In this document: positions 23,601 through 34,352 of the stretch, piece after piece
Layout of the letters: each line of letters starts with the position of its first letter
How positions within the stretch are numbered: position 1 is the stretch's first letter
Origin: Usnea hakonensis
Taxonomy: Eukaryota; Ascomycota; Lecanoromycetes; Lecanorales; Parmeliaceae
Assembly (NCBI GenBank): GCA_013423325.1
Contig: BLJB01000092.1
Location: forward strand, 257-64,256
Length of the DNA stretch: 64,000 bases
Direction of reading: 5' to 3'
The notes under the pieces: generated by a model
Database searches by the model: none
Told to the model about the DNA's origin: nothing
Seen by the model: the letters and a program-made list of their open reading frames with translations, nothing else
Program-made: the position numbers and the translations under genes

Positions 23601-24574
23601 CACACCTGTTATAGTGAGCGGAAGAGCCTGAGATTGAAGCCGAGTAACCAACCGTCGAAGCCGTACTGGTTCATAAACTTAAGCAGACCATTGATGAACA
23701 TTTGCCTATTGCCAGCGGTCGAGGACATTGTACTAAACGCTTCTTGAGTTGGACCAGGGCTGGTAAAGGACCATCCACCGATGGAGATCCATGTCTCAAG
23801 CCCACTGTATTTGTCTTTTAGGCCGGTGAAACGCCCCAATAGTGATGCAGAGTTAGAGTCCATAGGCGCAATTTGGAAGCTGCTGGGGTCGAAAAACGCA
23901 AAAGCGAAGTTGATGTGGGTGAATCCGGAAAGATTGAGCTCCTCAGGGGTGACCTAGAGCTTCGTCAGTTGTCCAAAGTAGACTCTAGGACATAGCACCT
24001 ACAGATTGGCATGTCCGAGTGGCGGCCCAAGACTCGTAGTACCTGCAAAGTCCTGTTAATAACTTTACTGGTCAACTTCCAGCTATACTTACCCAATGTT
24101 GCGCTGGGTACCCGTAGAACCGCCGCATGAGGGTTGGGGAGGGGGGCCACATCCGCCAAAATTGTTCTGACAACCAGTATCGCAAAAGTCAGATGTGCTT
24201 CCACAGAAGCTATATGTGAAGTCATCAGCCTCGAAATCATGAGTACTAAGCAGTTGCACTAACCCAAACTTTGAACAGCAAACGTTAAGCGGGCATTTTT
24301 GCTTTCCGGGGGTGCCATATTGTCCACACTCAGCCTTCGCATTGCAATTGGAGGAGCACCCAGTACCACACTCTGTAGGAGAATAGCCACAAAGATTGTT
24401 GGAGCCACAGCATGCGCCATTGACACAGGGAGTACCTGAGTTACATGTACCTACAGGTAAAGCTCTCGAATTCAAATGATCTACAAGTGGAGGCTCGGCA
24501 TGAAGTTGTGGTAACGAAACGGCTTTTAAGGCATAAGATAGGATCACGATACATTGGATGCGCAGCAAAAGCAT
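17690..24574 (-). pseudogene. Multi-domain GH18 chitinase with CBM18, interrupted by a hAT element
   Basis: Thirteen exons can be traced: 24574-24264, 24209-24093, 24042-24003, 23953-23653, 23605-23394, 23344-23198, 23135-22884, 22829-22610, 22552-22330, 22260-22035, 21976-21851, 21793-18846 (containing the transposon) and 18795-17690. Without the insertion this is a chitinase of about 1,140 aa. Order: signal peptide, chitin-binding type 1 module (CCGSNNLCGYSPTECGTGC), GH18 with the catalytic FDGVDLDWEYP motif and later GMAWYGRSF and GGLMVWAMD, a Cys-rich segment (YRSVCCNDGTTMGKCQWRG), then a long C-terminal region (CERDEYPPAGFW). This is the architecture of large killer-toxin-like fungal chitinases (subgroup C), which act on chitin outside the cell. 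It is broken twice: a single-base loss near 22750-22780, just after MVWAMD, and the hAT insertion in a Pro/Thr-rich linker. It is divergent to the LysM gene at 26099. Confidence 0.85.
18957..21768. mobile_element. RIP-degraded hAT transposon with 8-bp target duplication
   Basis: The element itself is 18965-21760 (2,796 bp). It starts with CAAGGCTCCCAACGGT and ends with the exact inverse. Both sides carry the same 8 bases, GTGGACGT (18957-18964 and 21761-21768), the duplication length typical of hAT elements. Subterminal GGTCC/GGACC motifs cluster at both ends, also common in hATs. The interior is extremely AT- and TA-rich with stops in every frame, as after RIP, so no transposase frame survives. 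It lies within an exon of the chitinase gene. Confidence 0.92.
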
Positions 24575-26098
24575 TTTGTCCCTAACGAAAAAAACGGCAG
24601 CTGTAACGGATAGAACAATGCGGGGATGAATAAATAATGTTCAACATCGAAGACCTAAATATCCGAGGCGAAAGGAGAAAAATCAGGGCTGAGATGAGAT
24701 GGAAAAGGGGATTTTCGTGTTTAATTAGACGCTATTATGATAGCGGCATGGTGATTGCTCCCGGTGATACTCGTCAATCTCTAAAAATAATTGAGGGCTC
24801 AAATCTCACAGCCAAAAGGATCTGCCTTTGTATGCTGGTGATCGAGGATGCCGATTGCTAATCAAGGCAGAGCAGCAAGCGTTCAACCTGAGCCACTGCG
24901 TAATGAGCAAATGCTCCATCCCAAAGGATTCATATGAGCAGAGACTGCCCATCAGGGCACAGTCCGGCTGAGCTCGGGGTAAGACGTATGTACAGATAGA
25001 GCATGTGGCTCTGATCAAAGTGTTGCATCTTTCGGGTAATATTTACGACAATACACCTTCAGTTACTTATGCAACCCTACGTGTCAAGGCAGATTTTTTC
25101 TCCCGTTGGAAGGGCGAGCCGAATCGTTCATCTTTGATAGGTGGAGCCGAGTCCGACTGCCCGGTAAAGTAATCTAATTAGAAGGTTGATCCTACAGGGA
25201 AAAGAAGCCACAATATATCTCCGAAAAGAAAACTTGATATTTACTTGAGTGTGCTAGCACTTTTCATTCTCACGCCGCAGACGCCCGCAGAAGCCGCCCT
25301 TTCCAAATTTCAGCTCCGTTGCCAAACCCCAATGGCCCTTCATAGGCGTCGTCCGGCTATGCGGTCATAAGGGTGTTTTGCGATAACGGGTACTACCTGT
25401 CATCTCTTGTTCACCGCCTTCTTTTGCGTTGCTTTTGCGGCATAGCATTTCAGCTCCGTTGTCAAACTCCAATGGCCCTTCATAGCCGTCGTCCGGCTAT
25501 GCGGTCATAAGGGTTTTTTGCAATAACGGATACAACCTGTCATCTCTTGTTCACCGCCTTCTTTTGCGTTGCTTTTGCGGCATAGCATTTATCTCGTCTT
25601 TTTTTTGGACATCATGTGGAAACTCTCATTTCATCTTCTCCTTCTCCATGTCCTATCATCTAGCCTTGCACGCTTGCACGTTCCGTGTGCTTACATATTT
25701 GGAATTCCGCTGCGACGGCTTTGGACGGAGATAGCTATTAATCCTAACGCCATAAATCCTTTAGTCGAGGAAGAGATTCGGAACCCCTATTTCGGCTACG
25801 ATTCCCATATGCCTATCCTTTATCCTCGTTGACTCACCCTTTAATCAACTTTTTTCCTATCGCGTGAATTTTTTTACTCCAGCGACTTGTCCAAAACACC
25901 GGCAAGCTTCACTTGAAACGATTTGTTGCTTCAAGCCACTTACTTTTAATCTACGCTCTCATGTACAATTTCTCGGATATTCATTCATATTGTTTTCTTG
26001 CTCCCATGTACATCAGTGATCCAAAGTCGCCCTGTTTATAACTGTCTTCTTACATTTCGTGGAGGATCTCACCTCAATAATCCTCGAGATTTGGTAGG
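24575..26098. promoter_or_regulatory. Shared divergent promoter region of chitinase and LysM genes
   Basis: These 1,524 bases separate the start codons of the chitinase (-) and the LysM protein (+). Head-to-head pairing of subgroup C chitinases with LysM proteins is a known arrangement in filamentous fungi and suggests co-regulation. The interval contains a 140-bp tandem duplication at 25308-25587 but no supported gene. The frame at 25569-25832 (+) begins inside the duplication and has no clear homology. Confidence 0.55.
25308..25587. repeat. 140-bp tandem duplication in the divergent promoter
   Basis: Two head-to-tail copies (25308-25447 and 25448-25587) differ at only a handful of positions. 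Each copy contains CAGCTCCGTTG, the inverted pair CGTCCGGCTATGCGG, and a pyrimidine-rich end. Period measured between the two CAGCTCCGTT starts (25311 and 25451) is 140. Confidence 0.9.
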
Positions 26099-28760
26099 AT
26101 GAGGGGTACCAGCTTGGTTTCGGCCATATTGGCTACTATGAGCAAGTTCGCGCACGCTCAATTCAACATGTGGCCTGCAGTGAGTCCTACACCGTTGGCA
26201 TCAATTCTTGGGTTTTCCGTGGATTGTTTAAATGCGATGTATGTTTGTCCATCTATCGTTTGTGCATCAATAATGTCTCTTCTAGGAACACCTCCGTTGC
26301 CTGTGATCCTGATCTCTTTCGCATGGCTGGCCAAGTGGATCTCTACTACTGGGAACAAGACAACATCACTGATCTCTGTACGCCGTCTTGTCTTACATCG
26401 AGCAGTGATTGGCTGGGAGCCATTTACGATACTTGCGACGGTCAGACCATCACCATTGACAGCAAAATGGTTCCCGCCGAGTCTGTGGCTATCCGCTACT
26501 CCGATGGTATTGGTCTCGCTTGTCTCACAGACATGTATGAACTTTCCACGATTATCGAGCTGAACTAATCGTAGCCAAGCCAAGTGCCTATCACTTTCTT
26601 CTATAACCAGACATCCGTGTTCGAACCAGATGCAAATACATCGTCAACCTCAGTGAGCGAAAATTCAACAGCTTCGGTAAATTCAAGTTCTAGCACTGGT
26701 AATGGTAGTACAGTTGAGTATAAGAACTCAACGTTCAACTACTGCTTCTTGGAATCCCAGAACTGGGTTGGAGTTGATGTTGGGGCGCTTAATTGCACTT
26801 CCGACACTAATGACACCCTTTGTACTGACCCGGATGCAACAAGCCGTATCGTATGCTTCAATCCTTGACTTACTCAGAGTTTGTATTTCGGCTAATCAGG
26901 ATGCCAAGGCAAATTTATACAACGATACAATCGTGAGTTCCACTGTCTTTACTTATGAAGCCACGGGAGGTCGCTCAAGTAATCCAGCTCTGTAGCAACT
27001 GCTTTTTGAGCGTCATGTGGTGGCGCATCAATTCTCCATTCTTGCCAGACAGCGACGAGTCAGACTACCTCATTGAGCAGTACCATCACAGACGTCTGTA
27101 ACGTCACGATGCTGCCATCGCTCATCCGTGCTCTTCCATCCTATCCCTCTGCACCGGGACCGACTTACGTCGACCCGGGTACGGAGCCAAACACTAACTC
27201 GACTGTCTCTACTGATGCGACATGTGGGGGCCAGACCATTTCTGCGAGCAGCAGCAAGCGAGATAGTTTCGAGCTAGCTGAGCGCAGTCCCGACATGATT
27301 GAGATAGAGGAGGACCACAGTGGTTTCGCAAGAGTCAGACGTGCATCTTCTGGGTCTTGCGAGTCACTTTCACAGGTGTATGGGGTAACTACCGGTGATC
27401 TCCAGTCAATAACAGGGACGGATGACTGTTCTTTCAATATGTCATCAATTTGCGTACCAGAGAAGTGCGAGGTTATACAGGTCGGAAATAATCAATCTTG
27501 GTAAAGGTAGCCCGCTTCACGTGCGCGTTCATTTGATACTGATCACCTCTACAGTGCTTCCATTGCTTCCTCGCTGTCTACCAGCAGCATTAACGTGACT
27601 ACTGCTCTTTTTCTGCAATGGAATCCTAACATAATTGGACTCTGCGACAGTCTGACAGCAGGTCAGTACGTTTGTAGTGGGTAAGTGATTCAGCGTCCCT
27701 GTAGCAAAATTGTCATCTTCCTCTAACACTCAAGGTAGACCACCCGGTGGCGGATATATTCTTCCAGGGCCAATCAGTGGCACCAATACCAACGAAAATG
27801 GACAAGAGCGAGGTGGTCAGGGAAGTGGCACAAATCCTGATGGTCCCGCAGGCCCCGATGGCACCACTGCTAATAGTACTTCGAGTGCCCCGACTCAAAT
27901 AGGTATTGCCAAAGATTGCAACGCTTTTGCGTATGCCGATGCGAACGATACATGCTACGATATATCGCAAAGCTTCCACATTACTCTTGCACAGTTTACA
28001 ACCTGGAATCCCGCTCTTGGATACCCCGATGGGCATAATTGTACCACACAGTTATGGGTCGGGTACGATTACTGCGTTGGTGTACCGGGAACCGAGAGTC
28101 CATCCAGCACTAGCAGCACGCCATCCTCGACTAGCCAGGATCTTCAGTACCCTACTCAAAGCAACATTACTCCTAACTGTGACAGATTCGCCGAAGCCAG
28201 GGCTGGCGACTATTGTTCCATCTTCGCCCAGAACAACAACATAACCACAAATGAACTCTACGACTGGAATGGAGTCCTTGGGCCAAACGGCGCCAACTGC
28301 TCAACCCAGTTCCAGGCAGGATACGATTATTGTGTAAGTGTCATCATCATGCTTCTGTGACGAACAAAGAAGACTGATCATCGCGTGACTAAGGTCGGGG
28401 TCTTTACAATCGCAACAACGACAAACGCCGCAACCCCAACCTCGTCCACGGCCGCAACCTCGGCGATTCCTACTCAAAGCGGCCTCGCAAGCAATTGCGA
28501 TAAAATCATCGTAGCGCAGAAAGGAGACACATGTTTTTCAATCGCTCAATCAAATGGTAGGCTCCCTTCCTCAGGACGGTGATGAAAATGAAAAGCGCGG
28601 CGGCCCTGGTGGAATGTGCAGCCCTCAAAGTATTGACTCAAAAATAGACATCTCAACAACACAGCTGTACACGTGGAACCCGATCCTAGGGCCCGATGGT
28701 GCAAATTGCAGTTCGGAACTCCAGGCTGGGGAGGGGTATTGCGTGGAAGTGCAAAGCTGA
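26099..28760 (+). pseudogene. Secreted multi-LysM protein (CBM50), frame-disrupted
   Basis: The signal peptide starts at 26099 (MRGTSLVSAILATMSKFAHA). Exon 1 ends at 26238 and a 47-nt intron follows. Next comes the N-terminal Cys region (FRMAGQVDLYYWEQDN and SDWLGAIYDTC), then WWRINSPFLPDSDESDYLIE. Five LysM-like modules follow: CESLSQVYGVTTGDL (about 27350), CASIASSLS..ALFLQWNP (about 27540), DTCYDISQSFHITLAQF (about 27950), DYCSIFAQNNNITTNEL (about 28200) and DTCFSIAQSN..QLYTWNP (about 28525-28690). The stop is at 28758-28760. LysM modules bind chitin oligomers or cell wall in secreted proteins. Three breaks appear: a phase mismatch at the intron ending 26574, a one-base shift near 27085 (after DESDYLIEQY), and an extra G at the donor near 27680 that throws the next exon out of frame. 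Other splice sites are normal, so this looks like a recently decayed partner of the chitinase. Confidence 0.75.
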
Positions 28761-29642
28761 TTGGCAAATAAAAGCCGGGAGTGGGATTGGCGTTGCCTTC
28801 CAACAGCAGGTTACGAATGAAGGGTCTGAAACACGCGGGCTTACCAAAAGTAGCACAGCCGCACGTCTTTGTTTATAGCATGTCAATACTTACGTTATCA
28901 AAAGTTTGTATGAAAGCATACAGCTCCCAGCTCTGTTTTGTTATGGCGAAGCGCTTGACGGATAATGGTGTTACCGCTAGGTCTAAATACTATATTCGGT
29001 GAGAAAAAGAGCTTCCTTGAACGATGCTGATTCGTTGAATGCGCGAAGTCGGCTTACGTAGGGGAACTCATTCTTCTCCGTCTCCTTCTCGACGGCCGAA
29101 GGCCGCTCCAGCTTTCTTGTACAACTAGATATCCGCGCGCGAGTAGTGTGCAGTATAGATCTTTCCCGATCGGGGAAGGGGAGTTAGTGGCTAGGTGCTA
29201 GTGCTCGGGATAGTAGTCGCTACGTCTGTTTATCGACTTATTAAAGAAAGAGATGCCGGGATGTCTTGTTTGTAAGTGCGCGGCGCGCGGAGGGGAGAGG
29301 CGAAGAGGGAGGATTTGGGGATTCTGGATTAGTGAAGGGAAGGGAAGGGAAGGGGAATAATGGCAGGAAGGCGTGCGAGAAGAAGACGATTGATTTACTG
29401 GATTGGTAGAAAAGGGTCCTGATTGTTCAAGTATTCTGATTGAATCTGATGAAGTACATGATTGTGTACCTCGCATGTTTGCTCATGTTGCTCAGGTTTA
29501 CCGACCAGCTTTGCCTGGAGCGTAAGGATCTCTCGGTCGTCGTGAGCACAGAAGAACCTGTAGCTAATTGAAATCAAATAGGTATGAGATTTGCTAATGT
29601 AGCATTCTTGGGTGACACTCTCTCACCCCTCATATCCACTAA
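28761..29642. other. Intergenic, no supported gene
   Basis: No convincing coding region. Short purine-rich (29290-29360) and GC-rich (29090-29160) patches are present without recognisable elements. Confidence 0.4.
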
Positions 29643-31097
29643 TCAGATTTCGCAGTCGTCTTCGGAAATTTCCTTCCAGTCGTAGTCTTCCCAACCCTGT
29701 AGAGACTTGGGTGGATGACAATACCAGCCCCACATCCACGAGAACGTTGTATAGCTTATTGTCACTCCAGTCTCCCAACAAGCTACCTTTATGGCGTTGA
29801 GCACCACCTTGTCAGACATGCCGAATCTATAGAACTTGATATGTTTGAGGTTTGGGAGACGAGATTTTTTCTGGTTTCGAAATCCTCGAAAGAGCATCCG
29901 CAGCTTATCTGCGTCCCACTCCCCAAATCTTTCAACAAGCACCAACGTCTCTAAGCTTGCTGGCAGCCACGAGACCAGCCTTTGCACCGTACCTTTCCAG
30001 TGGCCGGTTTCGCTGCTACCGGTAGTCTTTATGAACATTTCAACACCAGTAACCAGGTATTTCAAGACCTTCAATTCTCGAAGAGATCCCAAGGAGAGGT
30101 CAGGACAACCTGGGTAGCAATCGAGATTATCTGAACTCCATTGTGAAACGAGCCAAGTAACCAGGCACACGAAGATAAGACTCTGCCGAGCGTGCTCCTT
30201 CAAGGCTGTTAACAGACGACGAGGCTCGAAGATTATCTCCGAATCAATGATCCAGTGTTGGTATGTAAAGCTGTGCAAGGACTTCGTACGTTGAATCAGT
30301 TCTAGAATATATTCCGAGTCAATTTTGCCATCTAACAATATATCTGTAACGTTGGAGACGCGGTATTTATGTGGGCACACGTAAGGCCTCTCTCTTCTCA
30401 TTCTGAAGACGTGTATCTTTCTTAAAGTGGGTAACATAGACAGCAGGAGCGGGAGCTCCGTCCCACCTGAGCCATTATCATGTGAGTCAATCTCGACTTC
30501 TTTCAGTCTACCCAGGATCGACGAATCTTGAACCCTGACCTTTGGATTGTGGATGGTCTTCATGATCTTCGACATGAATTCGATCAGGTACGTGGCGTAG
30601 GTTGTATTGATCTGTGTCCCTCGAAAATGCGAGAACGGGGCGAATATGGTCCTGATCCGTATCTTTCGAACATTCACTAATTGGGTGATCACTAAAGGGA
30701 TGACCAACTCTGCAACATTGGGTCGAGATTTGTCCGTATCGAAGAGATATGCGTAGGGACCTCGCTGGGCATGAAAATTGATCTCGTCGATTAAATTTTC
30801 AGGAACATCAGCAGTGAAAGCAGCGTCTTTGAAGTTCCAAGAAGTCGGATACTCGGCTAGGCTAGGATTTTGGAGAAAGCGCTGCAGGAGATCGTATGCC
30901 CCCGTCTCAAACCCATCCGAGAGGAGAAGTTTGTTCGTCGGAATCTCACTCCTAATACGATCATGCTCGCGAATCACATCTGTGCACAGACCATGTAGCC
31001 GCTTGCAGCTGAGTGCGAGTGAGTCGATGTACAATGGAGATACGTCGGCTACGATGGGCAGTAGCAGCTCGTCAGGAAGATCTGTCAGAACAACCAT
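29643..31097 (-). CDS. F-box-like protein
   Basis: This single exon is 484 aa from the Met at 31097. An upstream Met at 31208 exists, but the domain begins right at 31097. The N-terminus MVVLTDLPDELLLPIVADVS and the following LALSCKRLHGLC are a typical F-box (about residues 4-45). The remainder has alternating Leu-rich segments (for example LRELKVLKYLVTGVEMF and LPNLKHIKFYRFGMSD) compatible with degenerate leucine-rich repeats. F-box proteins act as substrate receptors of SCF ubiquitin ligases through Skp1; the target here is unknown. The frame is intact. A 14-bp minisatellite lies about 150 bases upstream. Confidence 0.75.
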   Translation of the reverse strand: MVVLTDLPDELLLPIVADVSPLYIDSLALSCKRLHGLCTDVIREHDRIRSEIPTNKLLLSDGFETGAYDLLQRFLQNPSLAEYPTSWNFKDAAFTADVPENLIDEINFHAQRGPYAYLFDTDKSRPNVAELVIPLVITQLVNVRKIRIRTIFAPFSHFRGTQINTTYATYLIEFMSKIMKTIHNPKVRVQDSSILGRLKEVEIDSHDNGSGGTELPLLLSMLPTLRKIHVFRMRRERPYVCPHKYRVSNVTDILLDGKIDSEYILELIQRTKSLHSFTYQHWIIDSEIIFEPRRLLTALKEHARQSLIFVCLVTWLVSQWSSDNLDCYPGCPDLSLGSLRELKVLKYLVTGVEMFIKTTGSSETGHWKGTVQRLVSWLPASLETLVLVERFGEWDADKLRMLFRGFRNQKKSRLPNLKHIKFYRFGMSDKVVLNAIKVACWETGVTISYTTFSWMWGWYCHPPKSLQGWEDYDWKEISEDDCEI

Positions 31098-31250
31098 GAC
31101 GGGCGGTGGTGGGAGTCGTGAGGTTGGGTATGTATTTTTATAACCAGCTGTAATACGAAGATGCGAAACAGAGGACTTTATTCCCAAACAAAAGGTGGGC
31201 AAAGTCAAGAAGGAAAGGGAAGGGTTTGGGTTGCCAAGTGTTAAAAAGAA

Positions 31251-31314
31251 TGTGTTAAGAAGATTGTGTTAAGAAGATTGTGTTAAGAAGATTGTGTTAA
31301 GAAGATTGTGTTAA
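31251..31314. repeat. 14-bp minisatellite, about 4.5 units
   Basis: The unit TGTGTTAAGAAGAT is repeated head to tail about four and a half times without mismatches. It lies in the upstream region of the F-box gene. A related TGTTAAG also appears at about 31391. Confidence 0.85.
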
Positions 31315-34300
31315 TGAGGGGTCACCAGTCGACACGTGCCACAGTAGCTGAGGGGCGAGAGGCTAGCGATTGGCTATGACCGCTTATTAAATGTGTTAAG
31401 TGTTCCGAAGGCGTTAATTACTGGTCAAGGAAGTGGTGGCGTGATCAGGATGAGCCGATTACCAACGTCATTCTCGGGAAACCAGAAGACTAGAACCCCC
31501 CCGGTCTCCGTCGTTGGTAGAGAATATTGTACAGTTGTAAGGCTAGTCGAACATATCCGGTTTACCTTCGGCCGAGAAACTCCAGTACGATAAGCAGAAC
31601 GCAGCTACCCGCGTCCATAAGCCAACAATAGCACACTTGTCAACGATCATATACCTCTCGATCATGTTGGCTTTTGCCGCCAGACGGGTGATGGACAAAC
31701 TACGCTGAGAATTATGTTTGTTCGACCGGGGATAAATGAGTGATTGTTGAGGTAGTAGAGCGTCGAGCTACGGAGCACGGAGGTGGTCTGCACCGAAAGT
31801 CCTGGGTCAAGCCCTAGCCCTATGTTCGGAAGACGGCCCCAGTTTTGGGTGTAGAGCATTATCCGAAGAGTCTTGCTCCGTAGACCGCTAGGTATTGAAA
31901 AGGGGTCTTGATAGGTAGACACCCCTCTCTAAAAATCACGATGGCAGAAGATCCCAGTCCGTCATGTGTAGAAGGCCTCCTCGTTCCTATTGATGATGCA
32001 ACTACCTATACTTATGGATGCCAAACAACTAGTGACACTAAGCTACCTACATCAGGGATCCGGAAGGTACGTCCAGCCCAAACTTCTACTGCACTGACAC
32101 CCCCTTTTACCACATTAACACCCTCCCTTCATGCTAGGTAGACATGGACTAATAAAACGAGTATACCTCTTGCCGCTAAGAAAGCAACACCGTGTACACC
32201 GAATCTACCGAATCTACCACTGGTAAGACGTACTCCTACCAATGCAGTCGCTATGGATCTCGCTCCCCCGCCGTCGGATTTGACTGCACCCAATTATGAC
32301 GATCTCATCTCATTGATCCAAGCACACGCCCTCACGATACGTGCTCAGATTTTGTTTGGACGGAAATTTGGAAGCTTACTTCTTAACAGCTACGCTACGG
32401 TAGCTTCTTTGACGAGAGCCTATTTTCTTACATAATTCAATTTCCTCAGAGTGCATGGAATGAAGCATTCATGGAGCATATTTCCAGGCTTTCAGGCCTC
32501 CCAAATCCATGCTTGCAATGCTCCAAAAGATACATAGATTTCTATGGTAGATACACCAAGCAGAAGGTAGGGGCTGGGAGCGTGGCCGAAATATGGGAAG
32601 GCGTTAATGCAATAAAAAGGGGTCTACTTATCAGAACCCTTAAAAATCCAATAAGTTCGAATAATCGATTTCTCGAATCTCGGGGCGCCCTTTGACTTAG
32701 TCAAATCCTAGATCTTTATACCGGAATTTCAAGATCTTTTACGCTACGAAATGCCGTCATACGGAATTAGGTTCTCGAGAGGATATCCAGATATGAACTC
32801 GGCTATTGCGTTGTAACAACTTGCTGGCTTGGTGTACTAGAACATAATAAGTTTACTGCCTTGTTTCTACCCACAGTATCTTTCACAGTACACTTTGACT
32901 TCCCCATCTCTCCATGACTCCAGTCCTGCTCCAAAGGTGGACCAATCACCGCCTCACAGCACTACAATCCTCAAGCCTTTAGAATACGCGGGGCCAAAAG
33001 AGCTGAAGAAATCGTGCGCCACTGCCAGAGCAAGAACAAGAGCGAATGCCGCTGACCATTGAAGCTGCGGATGCATTTGGCCAGATCCTTGTTAGAAGCA
33101 TGAGCGAAAGTACCGACTCTCGGAGGTCAAGTGATTATCCGTATCACCTTCCTTTCTGGATTGAAGGATACGGGTTTCCCCGATTGGTCTGTTATGCTTC
33201 TTAGTAGAGATTCTATCAATTTGTCAGTATGAGTCTTGGACGCGCTGGAGAACCGTGAGTTTATAGCTCTACTGTTAGGTCAAGATACTGCGAGATGCTA
33301 ATTCAACGGAATTGATCGAGCCCCTGTGTTGTACACCATATCCGAATTCGGAATGCCCTTGATATCGGCTGTTGCACCCGGAAGAGCCCAGCACGAGCTG
33401 CCGGTTCCCGGGCCGACTATAAAGACCGAGTGCAGACTACCCCTCTTTCCTCCTACCATAGGTTTCTTCTGGTAATATTTTCCTCTCCTCTTACAACATA
33501 ACACTTATAGATACTTTACTGATGTACTCGTTTTCTACCGCCGCACATTTCCAAGCAAAGAATTTCAAAGTCTACTATGGGCGCGCAAAAGCTTCGGAAG
33601 ATTGTCCTGCCAAGTCGACGATTACTGCATAGAAGTGAAATGCTTCTTCGGCAGGGGCTTACGAAGTCGAGCATCTTATCTCTATCACGCCGGTGGCCTG
33701 AGGCTTCGTGTGTAGCCGCGATAGCGCAAGGTTGGAAGGAGCCCCGGCACGGTTGTTGGGGTGCCTATTCGGCCTCCACTGGGGAGAACCTATGTTGTAC
33801 TGACTTTTCAGATGACCAATATCGTCATAATCGCCAACACCGACTACTTCATTGAGGTTCGTTTAGTAGTTCAGTTACTCTCGTTCTCATTCAGCCATCA
33901 GTCAACATCGGCTCCCATAGCATCCATCTCTTGCTTTCCAGTATCGTTGATTTCATACGAGTTATCAATCTTATCAGCACGGACTTGATCTGCTCTGTAC
34001 CAATGAAGATCCTCCGAGTGAGCTCTAATTTTACTAGAGCTCGTAGCGAAGCGATGGCGGCGATGTCGCAAACACCTCTCGATAAGTAAATGATGCAGCC
34101 CCGCAGTTTTGCACCAACGGTAGTAGCAAATGCGCGCTTGAGGTTGCATGGCTTTGGCGCTATTGAGGGTCGAAGCCCAACGGACTCTGTCTTTCAATTT
34201 GCGTCTGCCTTGGCTTGCATAAGTGGCTACAAGGACAGCGCAGTGAGAAGGCTAGTGCTCGCCAAGCGATTTACTGACCCTTTAAACCTCTACCTGCACC

Positions 34301-34352
34301 ACCACAACGTCTACCACAGTTCATCTGCTACATCTCACACACAAGCGTAATT
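31315..34352. other. Long gene-poor interval containing MITE copy 2
   Basis: About 3 kb in which no gene can be supported. Open frames at 31908-32141, 32253-32435, 33577-33855 and 34090-34350 (+) carry no recognisable motif. MITE copy 2 is the only identifiable element. Confidence 0.35.
31769..31882. mobile_element. MITE copy 2, inverted relative to copy 1
   Basis: It begins TACGGAGCACGGAGG and ends TGCTCCGTA, giving short outer inverted repeats next to TA. It keeps the family blocks GGTCTGCACCGAAAGTCCTG, TCGGAAGACGGCCCC and TTATCCGAAGAGTC. The right terminal repeat is shorter and more diverged than in copy 1 at 16031-16158. Confidence 0.75.

Noticed and set aside
31908..32435. Plus-strand frames starting MAEDPSPSC and MDLAPPPSD
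   Set aside because: No domain, no consistent splice sites linking them, and Pro/Thr-rich composition that arises easily by chance.
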